From positions 1 to 5,014 of the forward strand of contig CAZIGW010000110.1 in the NCBI GenBank assembly GCA_964538565.1: a DNA stretch of 5,014 bases, written 5' to 3'. Under the pieces are notes generated by a model. That model was not told the DNA's origin, searched no databases, and saw nothing but the letters and a program-made list of their open reading frames with translations. This document shows, piece by piece, positions 1-4,974 of this stretch (positions are counted from its first letter, which is position 1; each line of letters opens with the position of its first letter). Source of the stretch: CAYVBN01 sp964538565 (lineage in GTDB: Bacteria > Pseudomonadota > Alphaproteobacteria > Rhizobiales > Xanthobacteraceae). The position numbers and the translations under genes are program-made.

Positions 1-86
1 GACGGCGGGTAGCCGTGCTCGGCGATGTGGCCGGTGATCGCGCCCAAGATGCGACGCTGGCGGGGGGTGAGGGTTTCAGTCGGCAT
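1..86 (-). CDS. LexA-type winged helix-turn-helix protein, N-terminal fragment (runs off the window)
   Basis: Twenty-eight codons are visible before the window edge, starting at the ATG at 86-84. The peptide opens MPTETLTPRQRRIL and continues to HIAEHGYPPS. This is the first helix and turn of the LexA DNA-binding domain, whose family pattern is LT.RQ..IL..I......GYPPS followed by VREIG. In that family the domain binds SOS operators. Here the recognition helix and any S24-type autopeptidase domain lie outside the window, so it could be full LexA, a phage LexA-like repressor, or a small domain-only protein. The start lies inside the end of the preceding gene (11-nt overlap, other frame), which suggests coupled translation as the fourth gene of the leftward operon. 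No strong Shine-Dalgarno is seen. The family call is fairly safe; the role in SOS or lysogeny control is inference. Confidence 0.72.
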   Translation of the reverse strand, partial: MPTETLTPRQRRILGAITGHIAEHGYPP

Positions 87-588
87 CGGACACCGGCCCG
101 TTCTCGGCCGCGAGCAGCCGGGCCACTTCCCGCTCTGCCCACTCCCGTAGCTGCGCCTTCACGGCCTTGTCCGGGGTGATGGTGAGGGTGCCCGGCAGGT
201 TCCCCTGCCGCACCGCCATGCCCGGGATGATCTCGCCGGACTCGGGATCCACCACCACGTCATCGGCGGGCTGCGCGTACTGCAACAGCCACGTCTGGAA
301 CGCGGCCCGGACATCCTCCCGGGTCTCCACGTGCTCCGGGTGCCGCTCCTTCACCCACTTGACCAAGGCATCGGTGTCGGCAATGTACGGCTTCTCCACC
401 GACACCGGCAGGACCGCTTTGCCGAGGTCCCGGATCGTCCATGACGGTGCCGTGCCCTCCCGGTCCAGTTCTGCGATGGCCTCGGCTTGAAGGGCTTCCC
501 GCAGGACGGCGGCGGACCGCTTGTAGGCGTCGGCCAGCGCCTCCCGCTTCGTGATCTCGGCTACCTTGTCGGAGCGAGTGAGGCTCAT
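76..588 (-). CDS. Conserved-looking phage/element protein of unknown function, 170 aa
   Basis: I do not recognise a named family. Residues about 5-42 are rich in Ala, Glu, Lys and Arg and look like one long helix or short coiled coil. Residues 49-84 form a mixed segment with SWTIRDLGKAVLPVS and then ALVKWVKERHP. Residues 113-128 hold a turn-like stretch, VDPESGEIIPGM. The C-terminus (139-162) is again helical. There is no signal peptide, membrane segment or cysteine. The start is well supported: ATG at 588-586 shares ATGA with the stop of the upstream GIY-YIG gene, and GAGGAAGG lies 4 nt before it (600-593). Its place after a Sak4-like ATPase suggests a DNA recombination or replication accessory. 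A nuclease inhibitor or single-strand-binding partner is possible, but no motif supports either. That it is a real gene is likely; its function is open. Confidence 0.82.
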   Translation of the reverse strand: MSLTRSDKVAEITKREALADAYKRSAAVLREALQAEAIAELDREGTAPSWTIRDLGKAVLPVSVEKPYIADTDALVKWVKERHPEHVETREDVRAAFQTWLLQYAQPADDVVVDPESGEIIPGMAVRQGNLPGTLTITPDKAVKAQLREWAEREVARLLAAENGPVSDAD

Positions 589-1379
589 GACGCCTTCCTC
601 TCGTCGGAGTCGTCTTCGTCATCGGTGTCGAAGGCGTCGGCTGGAAGCCCGCTAACCGGCATGGGTTCGAGCCACGCGGTCTGGCCTGTCTCGATGAGGT
701 GAACCCGCAGCATCGCGGCCTGCGCCTGAACCACGGCCTCGACAGTTCGGGTGTGAAGGTCGAGAAGGCTCATCCGAAGAAGGCTCTCGGTTGTCATGTC
801 GAGCGCGTCAGACATCGCCAGGACCTGCTCGAAGGGGATCGCAGTAGCCACATCGGCATCGCCGAGCCCTGCATAGCCTCCGTCCGGGCTGCGCCCGAAA
901 AGCCTGCCGATGACGCGGTTCATCGATGCAAGGGGATCATCGGATGCGCTCGCTTCGGACTCTTCGTTCGCTTGACGCCAGACGCTTTTCGCAACCTCGA
1001 TGAGGTCGCGAGCGCGCGCCTGAGACGCCTCCGCATCGATTGGCGGGAAGGAAATTTGACGCGCCTGCCCAACGAGAAGATCGAACTGGCACCCAGTGAA
1101 GTACTCCCGATGCCTGACTCCGCTAGCGAGTCGCGAGGCCACGAAAACCAGCTCGGCCTCGGTCTTGAAGTTGTCGGCGTGGGGCGGCGAGATCCAGACA
1201 CGGCCAACGCCGACGCCGAACCTAGACCCCATTCGCGCGTGGCTTCCGATGCGCTTGATTGGTTCGCTTGTCGTGCCGACCTTGACCATGCCGTCGGTGA
1301 ACTCAATGGCGTAGAGGTATCCGCCCCACTGAACCTTCGGCGGAAGCCAGCGGATGTCCGTATAGATGTCGTCGGTCAC
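585..1379 (-). CDS. GIY-YIG / T5orf172-type nuclease-domain protein, 264 aa
   Basis: The first ~100 residues fit the GIY-YIG superfamily, phage T5orf172/MUG113 type. GYLYAI (20-25) stands for GIY, and VKVG (32-35) stands for YIG. Arg43 in EPIKRIGSH matches the usual catalytic Arg, Glu74 or Glu76 could be the metal-binding Glu, and REYF at 91-94 resembles the family's late E.F motif. Known members cut DNA as phage or homing-type endonucleases; activity here is unproven. Residues 120-240 are mostly helical with no recognised domain, and residues 249-261 form an acidic tail. The start is GTG at 1379-1377, overlapping the ATPase stop as GTGA, with AAGGA 6 nt upstream. Five hand-counted 60-nt blocks average about 62% GC, against about 73% in sampled blocks of the ATPase and glycosyltransferase genes. 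This gene may therefore have entered the operon separately. Confidence 0.78.
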   Translation of the reverse strand: MTDDIYTDIRWLPPKVQWGGYLYAIEFTDGMVKVGTTSEPIKRIGSHARMGSRFGVGVGRVWISPPHADNFKTEAELVFVASRLASGVRHREYFTGCQFDLLVGQARQISFPPIDAEASQARARDLIEVAKSVWRQANEESEASASDDPLASMNRVIGRLFGRSPDGGYAGLGDADVATAIPFEQVLAMSDALDMTTESLLRMSLLDLHTRTVEAVVQAQAAMLRVHLIETGQTAWLEPMPVSGLPADAFDTDDEDDSDERKAS

Positions 1380-2287
1380 GCCGCGTCCTTCGCGGCAGTG
1401 GCCAACTGGACCGGCTTCCGCTCGTTGCCGAGTCGGGCGATCATCGCGCCGAGCGTGGTGTCGTCGCCGTGCTCATCGATGATGGCGGCGCCAAGCATCC
1501 GGCGCTCCTTGACCTCGACCCACAGCTTCCGTAGGTCGCCGGCCGACATGGACGGCTCCAACGCTTGGTCCCGGTACTGAATGGCGTCCGGGCTCGGGGT
1601 GCCGTCGGAGCACCACTCCGCGATGATCGCGGCGGTCTCCGGACCCGGCTTGGTGATCTCCGCATCCATCAGGTCCTCGCATGTGGACTTGGTGACCCGC
1701 AGTACGTGATCCCGGTCGATCTCGCCGACGATGCTGAACTCGTACTCAACGCCCTCGCGCTGTTCGGGCTTGAGTCCGACCTTCTTCGGCTCCGACTTGC
1801 CCTTAGCGTTCTGCTCCACGACGTACGCGGTCTTGACCCGCATGGTGACGATCACGTGGCCCGGGTAGGCCAGCAGTGCGTCGAGCATGGCGTTCTCGAT
1901 CGGCCGGTACTCGTTCCAGCCCGACGAGAACTTGTTGCCGCCCGGCTTGGTGTTGGCGTCCACGAACTCCAGGGCGCCGCCGGTACCCATCCAGTAGTGG
2001 GACCACGAGTCGACCACCACGGCGCCGTACCCGGCCGCGCCCGCCTGGGCGAGCAGCTTGGTCAGGTCGCGGGGGTCGAAGCGGTCGGGCACCACGTGGT
2101 CGAATTTGAACCGGCGGGCGTGCTCCCGGAGCCGGCCCTTCTCGGTGTCGATCGCGGCCACGCGGTCGGCGAGTTGGGTGGCGAACAGAAGTGCTGTGTA
2201 CGACTTGCCGCTGCCGGCTGGCCCGGCGAGCGCGATCCGCGCCTTCACGGCTTCCTTGGCCGCTGGCTTGAACGGATTCTCTGCCAT
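1376..2287 (-). CDS. Sak4-like phage recombination ATPase (RecA-fold, AAA_24 type), 303 aa
   Basis: The protein is a single P-loop ATPase of the phage Sak4 / AAA_24 group. Walker A is GPAGSGKS at residues 22-29. The Walker B strand is AVVVDSW at 89-95 with Asp93. The stretch VIVTMRVKTAYV (145-156) and the later EGVEYEFSIVGEID (178-191) are typical of this family. Characterised Sak4 proteins promote ATP-dependent single-strand annealing and recombination together with SSB. The C-terminal ~100 residues (about 205-303) are more variable and helical. The length is somewhat longer than a minimal Sak4 core. The ATG at 2287-2285 has AGGGAG at 2299-2294, 6 nt upstream. It is the first gene of the leftward operon, behind the palindromic operator, so the whole recombination module is probably repressed at that promoter. 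A general AAA or RadA-like ATPase is the main alternative. Confidence 0.88.
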   Translation of the reverse strand: MAENPFKPAAKEAVKARIALAGPAGSGKSYTALLFATQLADRVAAIDTEKGRLREHARRFKFDHVVPDRFDPRDLTKLLAQAGAAGYGAVVVDSWSHYWMGTGGALEFVDANTKPGGNKFSSGWNEYRPIENAMLDALLAYPGHVIVTMRVKTAYVVEQNAKGKSEPKKVGLKPEQREGVEYEFSIVGEIDRDHVLRVTKSTCEDLMDAEITKPGPETAAIIAEWCSDGTPSPDAIQYRDQALEPSMSAGDLRKLWVEVKERRMLGAAIIDEHGDDTTLGAMIARLGNERKPVQLATAAKDAA

Positions 2288-2293
2288 GTGGTT

Positions 2294-2299
2294 CTCCCT
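2294..2299 (-). promoter_or_regulatory. Shine-Dalgarno of the Sak4-like gene
   Basis: On the minus strand this reads AGGGAG and ends 6 nt before the ATG at 2287-2285. It fixes the start codon; no other in-frame start with a comparable site lies upstream. Confidence 0.7.
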
Positions 2300-2319
2300 G
2301 GTAGGGGTCAGTCTGGCTT

Positions 2320-2334
2320 CTCATGTAACATGAG
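2320..2334. promoter_or_regulatory. Perfect 15-bp palindrome, probable repressor operator
   Basis: CTCATGT-A-ACATGAG is an exact inverted repeat with 7-bp arms and a 1-bp centre. It abuts the leftward -10 hexamer (2340-2335) on its downstream side, where a bound dimer would cover the transcription start. A further CATGAG half-site lies at 2368-2373 and a degenerate CTCAATG at 2342-2348. It does not fit the actinobacterial SOS box (TCGAAC-N4-GTTCGA) or the published BldD pseudo-palindrome. Which protein binds is unknown; the 85-aa divergent gene product is the nearest candidate, and the BldD-like and LexA-like proteins are others. Confidence 0.6.
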
Positions 2335-2365
2335 GTTATAACTCAATGCTACACCTGTACGTCAC
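2335..2365 (-). promoter_or_regulatory. Candidate promoter of the leftward recombination operon
   Basis: On the minus strand TATAAC at 2340-2335 is a good -10 hexamer, one of the few AT-rich stretches in this GC-rich window. A weak -35, GTGACG at 2365-2360, lies 19 bp upstream. Transcription would start near 2328, inside the palindrome, and give a ~40-nt leader before the ATPase gene. The octamer GTTATAAC (2335-2342) is itself self-complementary, so the same bases give TATAAC on the plus strand (2337-2342). No good plus-strand -35 is seen. Confidence 0.45.
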
Positions 2366-2399
2366 GTCATGAGACATCGGGTGGGCAACAATCAGCCGT

Positions 2400-2657
2400 A
2401 TGACCGAGGAGCAGGACCCAAAGGTGGAAGCACTGGCCGAGCTACGCGCGGCGTCGGACGACTTCACAGCCGGCCGCGACGAACAGGAACGACGGCGGGA
2501 ACGTCTCGCCGCCGCGATCGTGTCGGCTCTGCGCGCCGGCATCGGACCGGCCGCGATCGAGCGGGAGGCACCGTATGACCGGCAGCACATCGACCGCATA
2601 CGGCGCGGTGCCGGCATCCCGGCGAAGCGGCCCCGGACGATCCCCGAGAAGTCGTAG
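2400..2657 (+). CDS. Small helix-turn-helix-like protein, 85 aa
   Basis: This is the only plus-strand gene I support. After a charged, probably helical N-terminus (residues 1-34), residues 36-74 read as three short helices: LAAAIVSALRAG, then PAAIEREA (50-57), then YDRQHIDRIRRGAG (59-72). That layout fits a small DNA-binding helix-turn-helix with a basic recognition helix. Similar short proteins with an Arg-rich YDR..V.RIRR segment are, as I recall, common in actinomycete mobile elements; no named family is claimed. The ATG at 2400 has only a distant purine run (GGGTGGG, 2379-2385), so translation may be weak. It diverges from the Sak4 operon over a shared regulatory region and converges on the 79-aa gene with a 4-nt gap. 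An autoregulatory repressor role is inference from position. Confidence 0.72.
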   Translation: MTEEQDPKVEALAELRAASDDFTAGRDEQERRRERLAAAIVSALRAGIGPAAIEREAPYDRQHIDRIRRGAGIPAKRPRTIPEKS

Positions 2658-2661
2658 CGCC

Positions 2662-2901
2662 TCATCCCCACGGTGACCCGTCCTCTCCCCACCCGGCCCA
2701 GTCGTAGAGGTCCACCGGGTGATAGGCGGAATCCCACGGGTCGCGCAGGGTGCCCGGACGCTGCCGTGCCAACTCATCCACCTCGGCGTACCGGGGTGGC
2801 GCCGGGCACGGCTTCTTGGCCCGCTGGCCGCAGTACAGGCAGTCCCGGCCCGTGCCGTAGACGTGCTCAGCGAGGGGACCGCGTTTCGGGCAGTACGTCA
2901 C
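2662..2901 (-). CDS. Small Cys-containing protein, possible zinc ribbon, 79 aa
   Basis: I do not recognise a named family. Cys4, Cys21-x2-Cys24 and Cys32, with His13, sit in the first 32 residues and could bind one zinc ion. The C-terminal half is rich in Trp, Asp, Pro and Tyr (WDSAYHPVDLYDWAGWG, 56-72) and has no motif I can name. There is no signal peptide or membrane segment. The start is GTG at 2901-2899, overlapping the glycosyltransferase stop as GTGA. It is therefore the last coupled gene of the right-hand leftward operon. Its stop lies 4 nt from the stop of the convergent 85-aa gene, with no clear terminator between. Small Cys-pair proteins of this kind are frequent phage and mobile-element cargo; whether it assists the glycosyltransferase cannot be told. 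Confidence 0.72.
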   Translation of the reverse strand: MTYCPKRGPLAEHVYGTGRDCLYCGQRAKKPCPAPPRYAEVDELARQRPGTLRDPWDSAYHPVDLYDWAGWGEDGSPWG

Positions 2902-4199
2902 GCCGTCACCGCCGTAACCTCAACCGGCCGCGCAGTCGCCTTCCGGGTACCCCATGTGCCCCGAGCCACCGTCGCCAGAGACACGAACTTCAACGGCAGC
3001 AGCACGACCAGGTGGAACAGCGAGAACACCGCCAGCAGCAGGAACTCCGGCCGCCGCGTCGACACCACCGCCGGCACCGCCCGCACCAGGCCCATCAGGA
3101 CCACCGCGGCCAGGAACACCAACACCTGACGCGGGTGTCCACCCGCTGCGGCCACCGCGTACCGGCCCACCGAGGCGACCAGCAGGAACGGCAGGAGCAG
3201 CGTCAACGCCCAGTCGTAGGCCAGGTACAGCGGGTGCTTCGGCAGCGCCCGCCACGTCCACAACAGCTCCCGCCAGTGCGACTTCCCCCACCGGGTCTGC
3301 TGCCGCAGGTACTGCCGCAGCCCGGACGGGACCTCCGTCCACGCCTCGGCCCGCGTGTAGACCACCCGGTAGCCAGCCAGCAGGGTCAGGTTCGTCAGGT
3401 GCCGGTCGTCACCGAACGTGCATGGCTTACCCATGAACCGCTGCGCGATGAAGTCACCCTTGATCCGGTCGATCAAGTCGCGCCGGTAGCCGCCCAGCGG
3501 CCCGGACACGCAGGTGACCACCCCGAAGAAGCCTTGCGCGGCACGCTCGACCTCGAACGCCACCCAGTACCGCAGCGCGGTCAGACGGGTCAGCCAGTTC
3601 ACCCGCGGGTTCAGGGTGCCCACGTGCCCGGTGACCGCGCCGACGTCGACACCGGACTGCAACCCGGCGACGAGTCGGGCCGTCGCGTCCGGGTGCCACA
3701 CGGTGTCGGAGTCGCCGGTCAGCACGTACCGGGACTGCGGATGCAGCATCCCGAACGCCCGGTGCAGGGCGTGGCGCTTGCCGGCGTTGGGCTGCCACAC
3801 GTACCGCAGCCCGTGCCGCTCGCACACAGCCCGGTTGGCGTCCGGGTTGTCGGAGCCGTCGTCCACCACGATCACCTCGTACGCCGGCCAGTTCTGGCGG
3901 GCCAGGCTCGCCATGGCTCGGTCGAACGCCTCGATCGGCTCGTTGAGGACGGCGACGACGATGGACACCATCGGCTGCCCGGCCAGCCGGTGGGTACGCC
4001 GGCGTACCGCAGCGGCCATGGCGGATTGGGCGATCGCCCGGCCGAAGGCGAGCAGTCCGTAGGCGGACAGGAGCCATCCGAAGTGCAGCCGCAGCCCGTA
4101 CGTGACCACTGCGGCGGCGACGGGCAGGAACACGAACGCGACGATCCGCGCCCAGTTCCCGGCCGTGCTCGGGTTGCGGTGCCGGCCGAAGGTGCTCAT
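2898..4199 (-). CDS. Membrane family 2 glycosyltransferase, hyaluronan/chitooligosaccharide-synthase-like, 433 aa
   Basis: This is a processive GT2 enzyme of the HasA/NodC type. Two membrane segments (about 17-35 and 41-60) precede the cytoplasmic catalytic domain. Its motifs are VVDDGS (111-116), NAGKRHAL (138-145), GDSDT (162-166, the metal-binding DxD), GDDRHLT (263-269, catalytic base region) and QQTRW (300-304) followed by KSHWRE (306-311). Three further membrane segments lie near 325-345, 356-378 and 386-410. The GDDR and Q..RW.KS..RE pair is especially close to class I hyaluronan synthases. Such enzymes polymerise a sugar nucleotide and export the chain across the membrane; the sugar here cannot be read from sequence. 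All key residues are present, so it should be active. The ATG at 4199-4197 has AGGAG 7 nt upstream. In-frame codons up to 4457 lie opposite the regulator gene and are not used. Confidence 0.92.
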   Translation of the reverse strand: MSTFGRHRNPSTAGNWARIVAFVFLPVAAAVVTYGLRLHFGWLLSAYGLLAFGRAIAQSAMAAAVRRRTHRLAGQPMVSIVVAVLNEPIEAFDRAMASLARQNWPAYEVIVVDDGSDNPDANRAVCERHGLRYVWQPNAGKRHALHRAFGMLHPQSRYVLTGDSDTVWHPDATARLVAGLQSGVDVGAVTGHVGTLNPRVNWLTRLTALRYWVAFEVERAAQGFFGVVTCVSGPLGGYRRDLIDRIKGDFIAQRFMGKPCTFGDDRHLTNLTLLAGYRVVYTRAEAWTEVPSGLRQYLRQQTRWGKSHWRELLWTWRALPKHPLYLAYDWALTLLLPFLLVASVGRYAVAAAGGHPRQVLVFLAAVVLMGLVRAVPAVVSTRRPEFLLLAVFSLFHLVVLLPLKFVSLATVARGTWGTRKATARPVEVTAVTA

Positions 4200-4206
4200 G
4201 AGGAAA

Positions 4207-4211
4207 CTCCT
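4207..4211 (-). promoter_or_regulatory. Shine-Dalgarno of the glycosyltransferase gene
   Basis: AGGAG on the minus strand sits 7 nt before the ATG at 4199-4197. It decides for the 433-aa form over a 519-aa reading that would start at 4457 inside the regulator gene. Confidence 0.75.
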
Positions 4212-4218
4212 GCTTTCC

Positions 4219-4236
4219 CCCGACCCACGGGCCGGG
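4219..4236 (-). other. Possible RNA hairpin in the glycosyltransferase leader
   Basis: The minus-strand RNA CCCGGCC-CGUG-GGUCGGG forms a 7-bp stem (one G-U pair) with a 4-nt loop. It ends 7 nt before the AGGAG ribosome site and is not followed by a U run, so it is not a classical terminator. It could limit translation or transcript read-through into the glycosyltransferase gene. In GC-rich DNA such stems also arise by chance. Confidence 0.3.
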
Positions 4237-4252
4237 AAGTTGAGGGGGGATT

Positions 4253-4268
4253 CGCGGTCTACGCCGCG
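4253..4268 (-). other. Possible short hairpin over the regulator stop codon
   Basis: CGCGG and CCGCG arms (5 bp, 6-nt loop) bracket the TAG stop of the BldD-like gene (4261-4259). With the second stem at 4219-4236 it occupies the only non-overlapping junction of the right-hand operon. There is no U tract, so a terminator role is weak. Confidence 0.2.
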
Positions 4269-4639
4269 TTGTCTCGTTGTTCGGGCATGGGCATAGACAC
4301 CGCATCCCCGTTCGATTCGTCGTCCGGTTCGGCCGGCTCGTCGGATGCCAGGACGCGGGCGTACTCCAACAGCAGCAGCGCCCGCGCGCTCAGCCACGCC
4401 TCGGACGGACGGGACTCGGGTAGCACTTCCGCGATCGACGCCCCGTACCACTCGCACAGGGCGTTGAGTCGGGCCACCGACGGACTCCGGTCACCCCGCT
4501 CGTATGAGCCGACCACCACGGCAGGCCACAGGCCGCCCGACTGTTCCTCCACCTTCATGAGGGACAGGCCCCGGGACTTGCGCAACTCCCGCAGTCTCTG
4601 GCCCAGCGCCACTTTGTACGCCTGCTCCGCCGCGTTCAT
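4259..4639 (-). CDS. BldD-type XRE-family DNA-binding protein without the c-di-GMP domain, 126 aa
   Basis: Residues 12-74 match, from memory, the N-terminal DNA-binding domain of the developmental regulator BldD almost motif for motif. LGQRLRELRKSRGLSL (12-27) is followed by VEEQSGG, then VVVGSYERGDR (41-51), then a WYG...EVLP end (64-74). In BldD the VVGSYERGDR segment includes the recognition helix. BldD is about 165 aa, with a C-terminal domain that dimerises through tetrameric cyclic-di-GMP. Here residues 75-126 are one helix (about 80-97) and an acidic tail, with no RxD-x8-RxxD signature. The ATG at 4639-4637 overlaps the upstream stop as ATGA and has AGAGG 8 nt before it. An element-borne regulator that may bind BldD-like sites or its own operators, without c-di-GMP control, is inferred. 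A generic phage XRE repressor is the alternative. Confidence 0.85.
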   Translation of the reverse strand: MNAAEQAYKVALGQRLRELRKSRGLSLMKVEEQSGGLWPAVVVGSYERGDRSPSVARLNALCEWYGASIAEVLPESRPSEAWLSARALLLLEYARVLASDEPAEPDDESNGDAVSMPMPEQRDNAA

Positions 4640-4974
4640 GCCGCCCACCTCTCGTGGCGCTTGTCCTCGGTGTTGTCGTCGTGGATGTGCCACCAGCACT
4701 CGTCGCCCAGCCACGACGGCTGGCCGCACAGCCCGACCGGGGTACCCCATGTGTCCGACACCCGCCGGCCACAGCGGTTCCCGGGGAAGCACAGGTCGCA
4801 CCAGGTGCGAATGCCGTTGGCCCGTAGTGGTCCCTGGGACTCGTGGAGTTCGGCCAGCGGCAGGTAGCAGTGGGTCATCTGCCCGGCCATGCGGGCGTGA
4901 CCCCGGCCGTCGAGCGGGTCGACGTAGACCGTCTTCGGTAGTTCGGCTGGCATCACCGACCCGGAGGTGATCAC
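4636..4974 (-). CDS. Cys/His/Trp-rich small protein of unknown function, 112 aa
   Basis: I do not recognise a named family. Six cysteines (Cys36, Cys59-x2-Cys62, Cys68, Cys83, Cys93) and nearby histidines (His35, His96, His98) suggest one or two zinc sites, or less likely a redox centre. The spacing does not fit WhiB. The segment WCDLCFPGNRCG (58-69) and the end ECWWHIHDD (92-100) are the most distinctive. There is no signal peptide or membrane segment. The start is GTG at 4974-4972, sharing GTGA with the upstream stop and preceded by AAGGA at a suitable distance; an ATG at codon 8 (4953) has a poorer site. Its stop overlaps the BldD-like start as ATGA, so the two are probably made together. 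A role as partner of that regulator is inference from coupling alone. Confidence 0.75.
   Translation of the reverse strand: MITSGSVMPAELPKTVYVDPLDGRGHARMAGQMTHCYLPLAELHESQGPLRANGIRTWCDLCFPGNRCGRRVSDTWGTPVGLCGQPSWLGDECWWHIHDDNTEDKRHERWAA

Noticed and set aside
699..1580. Plus-strand open frame of 293 codons opposite the GIY-YIG gene
   Set aside because: No motif; the opposite strand has domain evidence, coupling overlaps and ribosome sites.
1565..2341. Plus-strand open frame of 258 codons opposite the ATPase
   Set aside because: Composition of an antisense shadow; the ATPase on the minus strand is clear.
2350..2359. TACACCTGTA inverted repeat as a BldD box
   Set aside because: Short arms (4 bp), and it fails most positions of the BldD pseudo-palindrome.
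2288..2399. SOS box for the LexA-like protein
   Set aside because: No TCGAAC-N4-GTTCGA-like sequence is present in the intergenic region.
4195..4202. CTCATGAG at the glycosyltransferase start as another copy of the operator
   Set aside because: The 8-bp palindrome arises from the start codon context and lacks the full 15-bp motif.
4200..4457. N-terminal extension of the glycosyltransferase to 4457
   Set aside because: It overlaps the BldD-like gene, has shadow-type composition, and the ATG at 4199 has a good AGGAG site.
2673..4970. Very long plus-strand open frame (765 codons)
   Set aside because: Rich in Arg, Pro, Gln and His without domains; it lies opposite well-supported genes and is a GC-rich antisense shadow.
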